This document shows, in pieces, positions 51,979-60,555 of a stretch of DNA of 64,000 bases; within the stretch, counting starts at the first letter, position 1; each line of letters begins with the position of its first letter. This stretch comes from Pseudomonas oryzihabitans (GTDB lineage Bacteria > Pseudomonadota > Gammaproteobacteria > Pseudomonadales > Pseudomonadaceae): positions 4,114,501 to 4,178,500 of the forward strand of contig NZ_CP013987.1 in NCBI RefSeq assembly GCF_001518815.1. Reading direction: 5' to 3'. The position numbers and the translations under genes were made by a program. The notes under the pieces were generated by a model. That model was given only the letters and a program-made list of their open reading frames with translations, made no database searches and had not been told where the DNA came from.

Positions 51979-52971
51979 ATGGCCATTGACTTCAGCAAAA
52001 CGCTAGTTATAGGAGTATCTTCGAGAGCACTATTCAATCTGGAAAAAGAAAATGAAATTTTCACGACGAACTCTATAGAACACTACCGCAAGTTTCAGTT
52101 AGAAAATGAGAGCCTGATCCTAGAGAAGGGAGCCGCCTACTACTTGGTAGAAGCCCTATTAAAGCTAAATAAACACTCTCAAGAGCAGCGTTTAGTTGAA
52201 GTGATCATAATGTCTAAAAACAGCCCAGATACTGGACTAAGGATTCACAACAGCATAAAACACTACAACCTAGATATAACTCGCTCTGCTTTTTCAGGCG
52301 GAGAATCTCTAGCTCCATTCCTCAAAGCATTTGACGTCGACTTACTATTAACCAAACATAAAGAAGACGTTCAGGCAGCTATTGACATGGAGCATTGCGC
52401 TGCTGCAGTAATTTATGATCCTCCTAGTGGATACCTACCAGACGAGGAAAAAATCCGATTCGCATTCGATGCCGACGCGGTGATTTTTTCTGAGGATTCA
52501 GAGTACATATACAAAACCAGCGGAATCGACGAATTCCAGAGAAACGAAACAACAAATGAAGATATTGAATTAAAAGACGGACCTTTCGCCAAGCTCATAA
52601 GGGTTCTCTCGACAATCCACACAAATATTGGATCTGATAAATCCCCCATAAAACTGTCGATAGTCACAGCTCGGAACAGCCCTGCACACGTACGAGTCAT
52701 CAAGACATTGAGAAAATGGAACGTCTATGTAGACCAAGCATTTTTCTTAGGCGGTCTTCCCAAAGACAAAGTACTTAAGGCCCTAAGACCTCATATATTC
52801 TTTGATGACCAACGTGCCCATGTGGAGCCAGCGTCTAAGGTAGTACCTGCAAGCCAAGTACCTTATAAAACAGGATCCCCCCTCAAAGACTTCCTTGAAA
52901 AGGAAGTGGTACTTGAGTTAACACCACTAGAAATTCAACAGCAAAATCAAACACCTTCCAAAACTAGCTAG
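51979..52971 (+). CDS. Cytosolic 5'-nucleotidase (NT5C1-like), AT-rich
   Basis: 330 residues. VIGVSSRALFNLEKENEIF at the N-terminus, NSPDTGLRIHNSIKHYNLDITRSAFSGGES, VDLLLTKHKEDVQAAID, IVTARNSPAHVRVIKTLRKW and the HIFFDDQRAH metal-site region are those of the cytosolic 5'-nucleotidase I family, which removes phosphate from nucleoside monophosphates. AGGGA precedes the ATG at 51979. The gene is clearly AT-rich (about 40 % GC by eye, unlike everything around it), a sign of recent transfer. It follows the NERD helicase closely and overlaps the convergent LysR gene by 8 bp. Confidence 0.88.
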   Translation: MAIDFSKTLVIGVSSRALFNLEKENEIFTTNSIEHYRKFQLENESLILEKGAAYYLVEALLKLNKHSQEQRLVEVIIMSKNSPDTGLRIHNSIKHYNLDITRSAFSGGESLAPFLKAFDVDLLLTKHKEDVQAAIDMEHCAAAVIYDPPSGYLPDEEKIRFAFDADAVIFSEDSEYIYKTSGIDEFQRNETTNEDIELKDGPFAKLIRVLSTIHTNIGSDKSPIKLSIVTARNSPAHVRVIKTLRKWNVYVDQAFFLGGLPKDKVLKALRPHIFFDDQRAHVEPASKVVPASQVPYKTGSPLKDFLEKEVVLELTPLEIQQQNQTPSKTS

Positions 52972-53848
52972 TCAGTAGCAACCCCACAAACGCCTCCGCC
53001 TGCGGCGATACCTCATCCCGGCGTCTGAGCAACCACACCGCCGAGGTCGCCTCGGGATCGTCCAGCTCGCGATACACCAGCCCTTCCATCTGGGTGCGCT
53101 GGTAGGTGGCGGGGAGCACGGTGACGCCAAGGCCGGCGGCGACCAGGCCGAGGATGATGAGGACTTCGCTGGCCTCCTGGACGATGCGCGGGGTGAAGCC
53201 GGCGCGGGCGGCGAGGGTCAGTAGCTGATCGTAGAGACCGGTGCCGAAGCTGCGCGGGAAGTAGACGAAGGGCTCTTCGGCGAGCGCGGCCAGGGGCAGC
53301 GGGCCGCTGCCCTGCTGGGCCAGGGGATGATCGTGTCTCAGGGCGACCACCAGGGGTTCGCGAAAGAGTTCGACCGCCACGAGGGAATCCGGCAATTCGA
53401 TAGGGCGGATCAGGCCGATCTGCAGGTTGCCGGCGAGCATGGCGTCGATCTGTTCGCGGCTGCTCATCTCCTGCAGTTGCAGGCGCACCTCCGGATAGGC
53501 GCGGCGATAGGCGAACAGCGTTTTGGGGATGGTGGCGACGAAGGGCGAAGAGGCGCTGAAGCCCACCTGCAGTTGCCCCGTCTCACCGCGCCCGGCGCGG
53601 CGGACCCGTTCGGCGGCCCGTTCGCTGGCCAGGAGTATCTGCCGGGCTTCGTCGAGAAACAGCCGGCCGGCCTCGGTCAGGGCAACGCGGCGGTTATTGC
53701 GCTCCAGCAGGCGGGTGTCCAGCTCGGCTTCCAGGGCCTGGATCTGCTGGCTAAGCGGAGGCTGGGAGAGGTTGAGGCGCTGGGCCGCACGACCAAAGTG
53801 CAGTTCTTCGGCCACCGCTACGAAGTACCTCAGGTGTCGCAATTCCAT
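52964..53848 (-). CDS. LysR-family transcriptional regulator
   Basis: 294 residues. MELRHLRYFVAVAEELHFGRAAQRLNLSQPPLSQQIQALE is the CatR/BenM-like helix-turn-helix, and the effector domain (about 90-290) has VGFSASSPFVATIP. Start at 53848 is preceded by GGAGACAGC. It is divergent from an MFS transporter with a 107-bp AT-richer gap between, so regulation of that exporter or importer is likely. Confidence 0.92.
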   Translation of the reverse strand: MELRHLRYFVAVAEELHFGRAAQRLNLSQPPLSQQIQALEAELDTRLLERNNRRVALTEAGRLFLDEARQILLASERAAERVRRAGRGETGQLQVGFSASSPFVATIPKTLFAYRRAYPEVRLQLQEMSSREQIDAMLAGNLQIGLIRPIELPDSLVAVELFREPLVVALRHDHPLAQQGSGPLPLAALAEEPFVYFPRSFGTGLYDQLLTLAARAGFTPRIVQEASEVLIILGLVAAGLGVTVLPATYQRTQMEGLVYRELDDPEATSAVWLLRRRDEVSPQAEAFVGLLLTS

Positions 53849-53955
53849 GCTGTCTCCATTGAGTCGCAAAACCTATCAATCGAGACAGACAATATATTGG
53901 ATATATGACCGCGACCAGCTTAGGGTGATGAGGTCAGACTTGCCTTGAGGTACCT

Positions 53956-55233
53956 GTGAACACGTCCCGGTCGTCCGCCACGCCCCCTGCCCCTGCGCTG
54001 GAAACCCGCCCTGCCGCCAATGAGCCGCAGCACGCGTCGGACGCCTTCATCGAAAAGGGTACGCCGCAATTCCTGCGCACCGCCCTGGCCCTGTTCTGCG
54101 GCGGCTTCGCCACCTTCGCCCTGCTCTATTGCGTGCAGCCGCTGATGCCCATCTTTTCCCTCGCCTTTGGCCTCACTGCTGCCGCCAGCAGTCTGTCGCT
54201 GTCCCTGGCCACCGGCCTCATGGCCTGCGGCCTGCTGGTGACCGGGCCGATTTCCGATGCCATCGGCCGTAAGTCGGTGATGGTCTATGCGCTGTTCGCC
54301 GCCGGGGCCTTCACCCTGCTCAGCGCCCTGATGCCGACCTGGGACGGCATCCTGGTGACCCGTGCCCTGGTTGGCTTATCGCTGGCTGGAGTGGCGGCGG
54401 TGGCCATGACCTACCTGGCCGAGGAGGTGCATCCCGAACACCTGGGCTATGCCATGGGCCTCTATATCAGCGGCAACGCCCTGGGCGGGATGTCGGGTCG
54501 GGTGATCAGCGGGGTCCTGGTGGACTTCGTCTCCTGGCGCATCGCCCTCGGCGCCCTGGGGGTGCTGGCGCTGGTGGCGGCGGTGCTGTTCAAGCGCAGT
54601 CTACCGGCCTCGAAGCGCTTCCAGCCGCGGCCCCTGCGGCCACGCAGCCTGCTCGCCGGCTATGCCCTGCACTTTCGCGATGCCGGCCTGCCCTGGCTGT
54701 TCCTGGAAGCCTTCCTGCTGATGGGCGCCTTCGTCACCCTGTTCAACTACATCGCCTATCGCCTGCTGGCCGAACCCTATCACCTGAGCCAGGCCTGGAT
54801 CGGGGTGCTGTCGCTGGTCTATCTGGCGGGGATCTACAGCTCGGCCAAGTTTGGCAGCCTGGCCGATCGCTTCGGTCGGCGGCGGGTGTTCGCCGCCGCC
54901 ATCGTGCTCAAGCTCTGTGGTCTGCTGCTGACCCTGTTCACCCCGCTGTGGCTGGTGCTGCCGGGTATGCTGCTGTTCACCTTCGGCTTCTTTGGCGCCC
55001 ATTCGGTGGCCAGCAGCTGGGTGGGCCGCCGCGCGCGCCAGGCGCGTGGCCAGGCGTCGTCGCTCTATCTGTTCAGCTACTACGCCGGCTCCAGCGTGGC
55101 CGGCACCCTGGGTGGCTTCTGCTGGCACCTGGCTGGCTGGACCGGCGTCGGCCTGTTCATCGGCGCCCTGTTGCTCGCAGCCCTGGCCGTGGCCGTCCGT
55201 CTTTCGAAGTTGCAGCCGCTGCCAGCGGCGTGA
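53956..55233 (+). CDS. MFS transporter, YnfM-like
   Basis: 425 residues with an N-terminal polar tail of ~35 residues and twelve helices. LLYCVQPLMPIFSLAFGL, GPISDAIGRKSVMVYAL, RALVGLSLAGVAAVAMTYLAEE and SLADRFGRRRVF match the arabinose-efflux-like (YnfM) group. The start is GTG at 53956, with GAGG upstream. Divergent from the LysR gene that probably controls it. Substrate unknown. Confidence 0.88.
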   Translation: MNTSRSSATPPAPALETRPAANEPQHASDAFIEKGTPQFLRTALALFCGGFATFALLYCVQPLMPIFSLAFGLTAAASSLSLSLATGLMACGLLVTGPISDAIGRKSVMVYALFAAGAFTLLSALMPTWDGILVTRALVGLSLAGVAAVAMTYLAEEVHPEHLGYAMGLYISGNALGGMSGRVISGVLVDFVSWRIALGALGVLALVAAVLFKRSLPASKRFQPRPLRPRSLLAGYALHFRDAGLPWLFLEAFLLMGAFVTLFNYIAYRLLAEPYHLSQAWIGVLSLVYLAGIYSSAKFGSLADRFGRRRVFAAAIVLKLCGLLLTLFTPLWLVLPGMLLFTFGFFGAHSVASSWVGRRARQARGQASSLYLFSYYAGSSVAGTLGGFCWHLAGWTGVGLFIGALLLAALAVAVRLSKLQPLPAA

Positions 55234-55584
55234 CGACCGCTCCGTCGTGAAGGGGACGATCTTAGCGCGACCCCTGGAGCCCTGATCGCGATAACCGTCA
55301 GCGACGAATTCGCCTTTACGTTCACCCACCCCCGCCAAATCCCGGCTTTCACTGCCGCTCGTCGCACGGAGCGGCGTTTCACGCCCTTGCAAGGGGCTCC
55401 AACTTCCCTACCGCGCTAGCCTGTTCCCGGCTCAATGCGGGCGACTGCTACCCCTTCGCAAAGTTCATGCAAATGTTTGCCTAGGGTAATAGCCGCTTGG
55501 ATAATGCGCGCCGAACGCTGCAATACCCTGCTCATCAGGGATAGATGAAACGGCAAGCACGTAGGCTCCGGGGTAGATTCAGCC
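55234..55584. other. 351-bp leader region of the aryl-polyene-type operon
   Basis: It should hold the promoter of the following operon. A well-spaced sigma-70-like promoter is seen at 55477-55505, leaving a leader of about 70 nt before the first GTG. No ORF was recognised in the rest. Confidence 0.5.
55477..55505 (+). promoter_or_regulatory. Candidate sigma-70 promoter of the aryl-polyene-type operon
   Basis: TTGCCT and GATAAT are separated by exactly 17 bp (55477-55482 and 55500-55505), each with one or two mismatches to TTGACA/TATAAT. It lies 80 bp before the first start codon of the operon. Not experimentally supported. Confidence 0.45.
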
Positions 55585-56310
55585 GTGAACATACATTTCC
55601 AGATTAGCGATTGGCGCGCCTGGGCGCCTGGTCTTGGCGACCAGGATGCCTGGCGGCAGTGGTGCGCCGCGCCCTGGTGTCCGGCGGACGACGGCAGCCA
55701 ACCCGATGCCAGCTTCCTGCCGGCCATGCAGCGCCGCCGTCTTAGTCGCCTGGCACGCATGACCTTCCAGGTGGCCTGGCCATTGGCCGACGCCCATGGC
55801 GAGCCACTGCCGCTGATCTTCGCCTCGCGCCACGGCGAGACCCCGCGCACCCTGGCCATCCTCCAGGAGCTGGCCCGCGGCGAGCCGCTCTCCCCGACCC
55901 AGTTCAGCCTTTCGGTACACAACGCCATCATCGGCCAGTGGTCGATCCTGCGTGGCGATCACAGCGAGATGAATGCCCTGGCCACAGGCCGCGATGGTCT
56001 CGAACACGCCGTGCTGGAAGCCTCCACCCTGCTCGCCGAAGGCGCCAGCGGGGTGCTGGTGGTGATCGCCGAAGAGGCGCCGCCTACCCTCTATGCGCCC
56101 CAGATCGACGACGTACCCTTTCCCTATGCCGTGGGCCTGCTGCTCACTCCTGGCAGCAGCCATGGCCTGAGCGGCGAGCCGGCCCCGGCGGACGCCGCGA
56201 CCAGCGTCTGGCCGCATGCCCTGGAATTGCTGCGCCTGCTGGAAGCCCGCGGTGATCGGCACCTGGCCTATGCCGGGCGCGCCTGGCATTGGCAGGCGGA
56301 GACCTGCTGA
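55585..56310 (+). CDS. Beta-ketoacyl synthase-like chain-length factor (aryl polyene)
   Basis: 241 residues. FQISDWRAWAPGLGDQDAWRQW begins the fold; later RLSRLARMTFQVAWPL, IFASRHGETPRTLAILQELARGEPLSPTQFSLSVHNAIIGQWSI and TLLAEGASGVLVVIAEE match the small ketosynthase-like chain-length factor of aryl-polyene and flexirubin clusters. It lacks a catalytic ketosynthase Cys, as expected of a chain-length factor that pairs with a true ketosynthase. GTG start. First gene of the operon; the next starts on its stop codon. Confidence 0.88.
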   Translation: MNIHFQISDWRAWAPGLGDQDAWRQWCAAPWCPADDGSQPDASFLPAMQRRRLSRLARMTFQVAWPLADAHGEPLPLIFASRHGETPRTLAILQELARGEPLSPTQFSLSVHNAIIGQWSILRGDHSEMNALATGRDGLEHAVLEASTLLAEGASGVLVVIAEEAPPTLYAPQIDDVPFPYAVGLLLTPGSSHGLSGEPAPADAATSVWPHALELLRLLEARGDRHLAYAGRAWHWQAETC

Positions 56311-57077
56311 TGACTGGCCGGCTGGACTACGGCTACCGGCTGCTGGCCACGGGGCTCAACTTCGTGGTGTTCGGCTGCGGCGCCCTGGTCTTCCGCTTGC
56401 TTATTCTGCCGATCCTGCTGGTGCTGCCAGGCGATCCGCTGCAGCGGCGTCAGCGTGCGCGGCGGGCCAATGCCCGGCTGTTCCGCTTCTTCGTCGCCTT
56501 CATGGTGCTGACCCGGGTGATGAACCTGCGCATCCAGGGCCGCGAGCGCCTGGGCCGCCCGGGCCAGCTGATCATCGCCAACCACCCCTCGCTGATCGAC
56601 GTGGTGGTGCTCATCGGCCTGGTGCCCGACGCCAATTGCGTGGTCAAGCAGGGGCTCTGGCAGAACCCCTACCTCAAGCGGCAGATCCAGGCGGCCGGCT
56701 ACATCAGCAACAACGGCAGCGCCGAGATGCTCGACGAAGCCGCCGACGCCCTGCGCGAGGGCCAGACGCTGATCATCTTTCCCGAGGGCACTCGCACCAC
56801 CCCCGGCGAGCCGCCGCGCTTCCATCGTGGCGCCGCGGCCATCGCCCTGCGCGGCGCCCGCTGCATCACCCCGGTCACTATCCGCGTGGTGCCCAGCACC
56901 CTGACCAAGGCCACGCCCTGGTATCGCATCCCCTCCCGGCGCTTCGACTTCCAGCTGGACGTCGGCGCCGACATCGATCCCTCCACCTTCGCCGGGCGGC
57001 CGCTGCCGCTGGCGTCGCGTGAACTCAACGACCAGCTGCACCAGCTCTACCTGAAGGAAACCGGCAACCATGACTGA
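56310..57077 (+). CDS. PlsC-like acyltransferase (aryl polyene cluster)
   Basis: 255 residues. An N-terminal hydrophobic stretch (about 10-40) is followed by ANHPSLIDVV with the H-x4-D motif (H92, D97), FPEGTRTTP (157-162) and a later PVTIRVVPST. This is the lysophosphatidate acyltransferase fold. In these clusters it is thought to attach the polyene or a fatty chain to a lipid anchor in the inner membrane. It overlaps the previous stop codon (TGATG). Confidence 0.9.
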   Translation: MTGRLDYGYRLLATGLNFVVFGCGALVFRLLILPILLVLPGDPLQRRQRARRANARLFRFFVAFMVLTRVMNLRIQGRERLGRPGQLIIANHPSLIDVVVLIGLVPDANCVVKQGLWQNPYLKRQIQAAGYISNNGSAEMLDEAADALREGQTLIIFPEGTRTTPGEPPRFHRGAAAIALRGARCITPVTIRVVPSTLTKATPWYRIPSRRFDFQLDVGADIDPSTFAGRPLPLASRELNDQLHQLYLKETGNHD

Positions 57078-57330
57078 TCTCAACCTTGAGCTCAAAAGCC
57101 TGATCATCGAGGCGCTCGGCCTCGAGGACGTCACCGTCGACGATATCGGCGACGACCAGATCCTGTTCGGCGACGGCCTGGGCCTGGATTCGGTGGACGC
57201 CCTGGAGCTGGGCCTGGCGATCCAGAAGCGCTACGGCATCCGCATCGACGCCGAAGCCAAGGACACCCGCACCCATTTCGCCAACGTCAACGCCCTCGCG
57301 GCCTTCGTGGCCGCCCAGCGCGCCGCCTGA
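57070..57330 (+). CDS. Acyl carrier protein 1 (aryl polyene cluster)
   Basis: 86 residues. The phosphopantetheine Ser is S41 in GLDSVDALELG, with four helices and the LFGDGL lead-in typical of ACPs in these clusters. It carries the growing aryl-polyene chain as a thioester. It overlaps the acyltransferase gene by 8 bp. Confidence 0.93.
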   Translation: MTDLNLELKSLIIEALGLEDVTVDDIGDDQILFGDGLGLDSVDALELGLAIQKRYGIRIDAEAKDTRTHFANVNALAAFVAAQRAA

Positions 57331-57340
57331 GGAGATCGCC

Positions 57341-57595
57341 ATGCAAAGCCGTGAAGCCATCTTCGAGACCCTGCGCAGCGCCCTGGTCGAGCTCTTCGAG
57401 CTGGAGCCCGAGCGGGTGACCCTGGAGGCCAACCTCTACGAGGACCTGGAGATCGACAGCATCGACGCCGTCGACCTGATCGACCACCTGCGCCGCCAGA
57501 CCGGCCACAAGATCGCCGCCGAGCAATTCCGCCAGGTGCGTACCGTGGGCGACGTGGTCGAGGCTGTCTATCGCATCAGCCAGGCGGACGCCTGA
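57341..57595 (+). CDS. Acyl carrier protein 2 (aryl polyene cluster)
   Basis: 84 residues. The phosphopantetheine Ser is S40 in EIDSIDAVDLIDHLR, preceded by LYEDLE. Its sequence differs clearly from ACP 1, so the two probably have separate jobs, e.g. starter loading and extension. GGAG lies 8 bp before its ATG; 10 bp after ACP 1. Confidence 0.93.
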   Translation: MQSREAIFETLRSALVELFELEPERVTLEANLYEDLEIDSIDAVDLIDHLRRQTGHKIAAEQFRQVRTVGDVVEAVYRISQADA

Positions 57596-57605
57596 TCCGC
57601 CGCCT

Positions 57606-58178
57606 ATGAGTGCCCTGCCTTCCCGCTCCCCGCTGGGCCTGCTCGCCGCTGCCCTGCTGCTCCTGCTCGGCCTGGCCTATCCCTTCGCCGTGTACTTCGG
57701 CCTGCAGCACCTGTCGCCGCGGCTGTTCGCGGTCGGTCTCGGTGTGCTCTGGGGCCTGCGCCTGCTGCAACCCGAACTCAACGGCCTGCAGCGCGGCACC
57801 GCCCTGGTCGCTCTGGGCTTCTGCCTGCTGCTGGCCCTGAGCGACGCCGCCGTGCTCTTGCGCTGGTATCCGGTGCTGCTCAGCCTCTTCCTGCTGGCGG
57901 TGTTCGGCCTGAGCCTGCTGCGCGGCCAGCCGCTGATCGAGCGCCTGGCACGCTTGCGCGAACCCGAGCTGCCACCCCGTGCGGTGCGCTACACCCGCCG
58001 GGTGACCCAGGTCTGGTGCCTGTTCTTTCTGTTCAATGCGCTCACCGCCGCTGCCCTGGCGCTCTGGGCGCCGCTGGCCTGGTGGACGCTCTATACCGGC
58101 GTCATCGCCTATGGCCTGATGGGCCTGCTGTTCGCCGGTGAATGGCTGGTCCGCCAGCGCGTGCGGAGGTTGCCATGA
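57606..58178 (+). CDS. COG4648-type inner-membrane protein (aryl polyene cluster)
   Basis: 190 residues with five to six hydrophobic helices: LLAAALLLLLGLAYPFAVYF at the N-terminus, WGLRLLQ, then ARYTRRVTQVWCLFFLFNALTAA-like sequence and a basic C-terminus. COG4648 membrane proteins occur almost only within aryl-polyene-type clusters. Exact role unknown, perhaps membrane assembly of the enzyme complex. It overlaps the next gene (ATGA). Confidence 0.88.
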   Translation: MSALPSRSPLGLLAAALLLLLGLAYPFAVYFGLQHLSPRLFAVGLGVLWGLRLLQPELNGLQRGTALVALGFCLLLALSDAAVLLRWYPVLLSLFLLAVFGLSLLRGQPLIERLARLREPELPPRAVRYTRRVTQVWCLFFLFNALTAAALALWAPLAWWTLYTGVIAYGLMGLLFAGEWLVRQRVRRLP

Positions 58179-59821
58179 CGTTCACCCCTCTCGCCGAGCT
58201 GCTGGGCGCCGCGAGCCCGCTGGATGCGGCCCTAAAGCAGCGCGCCCTGAGCCTGGCGGCGGCCTTCCAGTCCGCTGGCCTCAGGCGGCTGGCGCTGTAC
58301 CTGGACGATGCCGAGGACCTGGCCTGCGCCCTGCTCGGCGCCTGGCGCGCCGGCATCGAGGTCGTCCTGCCGGCCGATGCCCAACCCGCCACCCGCGCGC
58401 GCCTGGTACCGACGCTCGACGCCTGGCTCGACGATCTTGCCGGCTGGACCGCCGCCGAGCCCCTGGCGCCCGCCCCGCTCGACCTCCAGGCACCGCTGCT
58501 GACCCTGAGCACCTCGGGCTCCAGCGGCGAGCCCAAGCTGATCGCCAAGCAATTGTTCCAGCTGGCCAACGAGGTCGCCGCCCTGGAGCGCCTCTGGGGC
58601 GAGTCCCTGGGCGAGGCGACCATCCTCGGCAGTGTCTCCACCCAACACATCTATGGCCTGCTGTTCCGCGTGCTCTGGCCGCTCTGCAGCGGTCGCCCCT
58701 TCGCCCGCCAGGCGCTGCCCTTCACCGAGGAGCTGCAGCGGGAGACCGCCGCCCTGCTGCGCGAGGGTCGCCGTGCGGTGTGGATCAGCAGCCCGGCGCT
58801 ACTCAAGCGCCTGGGCGAGAACCTCGATGACGCCATCCTCGGTCAGGTGGTGCGAGTGTTTTCCTCTGGCGGCGTGCTGCCGGAGGCGGCGGCCACGGCC
58901 TGCCAGGCGCGCTTCGGCCAGTACCCTACCGAGGTCTATGGCAGCTCCGAGACCGGCGGCATCGCCTGGCGCCAGGGCCCGCAGCCCTGGCAGGCCTTCG
59001 CCGACCTCACCCTGGGCCAGGACGCTGACGGCGCCCTCTGGCTGAGCTCACCCTACCTGCCCCAGGGCGTGCGCGAGCAGACCATGGACGGTGTGAGCCT
59101 GCTGGGAGACGGTCGCTTCGAGCTGCTCGGGCGTCTGGATCGCATCGTCAAACTGGAAGAGAAGCGCATCGCTCTGCCAGCGCTGGAAGCGCGCCTGCTC
59201 GACCATCCCGCCGTCGCCGACGTCCGCCTGGGCGTGGTGCAACAGGGTCGCGCCCTGCTCGGCGCCCTGGTCGCCCTGAGCGAAAGCGGTCTGCACCAGT
59301 TGCGCAATGGCGGTCGCCGCGCCCTGGTGGCCGAGTTGCGCGAATACCTGGCCGGCCACTGCGAGGCCATCGCCCTGCCGCGCCGCTGGCGCCTGCTGCT
59401 GGCGCTGCCCTACAGCGCCCAGGGCAAGCTGGCCCAGGCCGAGGTGGAGCGGCTGCTGGCCCAGCCACGGCCGGTGGACATCGAACCGCTCGGCGTCGAG
59501 CGGACCGAAGACGGCTGGCGCCTGGAGCTGGAAGTCGCCCCGGACCTGGCGTTCTTTTCCGGTCACTTCCCCACGGCACCGGTGGTGCCCGGGGTGGTGC
59601 AGGTCGGCTGGGCGCAGCGCCTGGCCCGTCAGCACCTGAATCTACCCGCGGACTTCGCCGGGATGGAGGTGCTGAAATTCCAGCAGCTGCTGCGCCCCGG
59701 CGACCGGGTAACCCTGACCTTCCACTTCGACGCCACCCGCAGCAAGCTGCACTTCGCCTTTCGCCAGGGCACCGCGGCCTGCTCCTCCGGGCGCATCCTG
59801 CTCAAGGAGGCGCAGCCATGA
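58175..59821 (+). CDS. AMP-dependent ligase fused to hot-dog dehydratase (aryl polyene)
   Basis: 548 residues in two parts. Residues 1-440 form an acyl-AMP ligase: P-loop STSGSSGEPK (112-121), EVYGSSETGGIAW and LLGRLDRIVKLEEKRIALP. Residues about 440-548 are a FabZ/ApeI-like hot-dog dehydratase: FFSGHFPTAPVVPGV (from 460) with the catalytic-type His, then RPGDRVTLTFHFD. The ligase would activate the aryl starter acid onto an ACP; the second part would dehydrate 3-hydroxyacyl-ACP. In E. coli-type clusters these are two separate genes. It overlaps both neighbours by 4 bp. Confidence 0.88.
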   Translation: MTFTPLAELLGAASPLDAALKQRALSLAAAFQSAGLRRLALYLDDAEDLACALLGAWRAGIEVVLPADAQPATRARLVPTLDAWLDDLAGWTAAEPLAPAPLDLQAPLLTLSTSGSSGEPKLIAKQLFQLANEVAALERLWGESLGEATILGSVSTQHIYGLLFRVLWPLCSGRPFARQALPFTEELQRETAALLREGRRAVWISSPALLKRLGENLDDAILGQVVRVFSSGGVLPEAAATACQARFGQYPTEVYGSSETGGIAWRQGPQPWQAFADLTLGQDADGALWLSSPYLPQGVREQTMDGVSLLGDGRFELLGRLDRIVKLEEKRIALPALEARLLDHPAVADVRLGVVQQGRALLGALVALSESGLHQLRNGGRRALVAELREYLAGHCEAIALPRRWRLLLALPYSAQGKLAQAEVERLLAQPRPVDIEPLGVERTEDGWRLELEVAPDLAFFSGHFPTAPVVPGVVQVGWAQRLARQHLNLPADFAGMEVLKFQQLLRPGDRVTLTFHFDATRSKLHFAFRQGTAACSSGRILLKEAQP

Positions 59822-60555
59822 GTTTTCGTGCCTGCGCGGTGATCCCGGTATTCGACCATGAGCACGCCCTGCCGCTGGTGGTCCAGGCGCTGCGCCAGCG
59901 CGCCCTGCCCTGCGTGCTGGTGGACGACGCCTCCAGCCCCGCCTGCGCCCAGGTGATGGACGAACTGGCGACCCAAGCCGACGTCCATCTGCTGCGGCTG
60001 CCGGTCAACCAGGGCAAGGGCGGCGCGGTGATGGCCGGACTCGCCGAGGCGCAGCGCCTGGGCTTCACTCATGCCCTGCAGGTGGATGCCGACGGCCAGC
60101 ACGACCTGGCCGACGTGGCCGCCTTTCTCGCCGAGGCCCAGGCCTATCCCGAGGCGCTGATCTGCGGCTATCCGCAGTTCGACGACTCGGTGCCCAAGGG
60201 CCGGCTCTATGCCCGCTACCTCACCCATGTCTGGGTGTGGATCAACAGCCTGTCCCTGGCGATCCGCGACAGCATGTGCGGCTTTCGCGTCTACCCGCTG
60301 GCGCCGACCCTGGCGGTGATCCGCGCCGGCGGCCTGGGCAAGCGCATGGATTTCGACCCGGAAATCCTGGTGCGCCTGGCCTGGCGCGACCAGCCCATGC
60401 GCTGGCGTCCGACCCGGGTGCACTACCCGCTGGATGGCCGCTCGCACTTTCGCCTCTGGCAGGACAACGTGCTGATCTCGCGCATGCACACCCGGCTGTT
60501 CTTCGGCATGCTGCTGCGCGCGCCGCGTCTGCTCTGGCGCCGGGTGCGCGCGTGA
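59818..60555 (+). CDS. Glycosyltransferase family 2 (aryl polyene cluster)
   Basis: 245 residues. CAVIPVFDHEHALPLVVQAL, VLVDDASSPAC, LPVNQGKGGAVMAGLA, and the metal-binding DADGQHD match GT2; SMCGFRVYPL and FDPEILVRLAW are typical of dolichol-phosphate-mannose-synthase-like enzymes. In E. coli-type clusters this domain is fused to the following acyltransferase; here they are two genes with a 4-bp overlap (GTGA). It probably adds a sugar to the lipid anchor. Confidence 0.88.
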   Translation: MSFRACAVIPVFDHEHALPLVVQALRQRALPCVLVDDASSPACAQVMDELATQADVHLLRLPVNQGKGGAVMAGLAEAQRLGFTHALQVDADGQHDLADVAAFLAEAQAYPEALICGYPQFDDSVPKGRLYARYLTHVWVWINSLSLAIRDSMCGFRVYPLAPTLAVIRAGGLGKRMDFDPEILVRLAWRDQPMRWRPTRVHYPLDGRSHFRLWQDNVLISRMHTRLFFGMLLRAPRLLWRRVRA

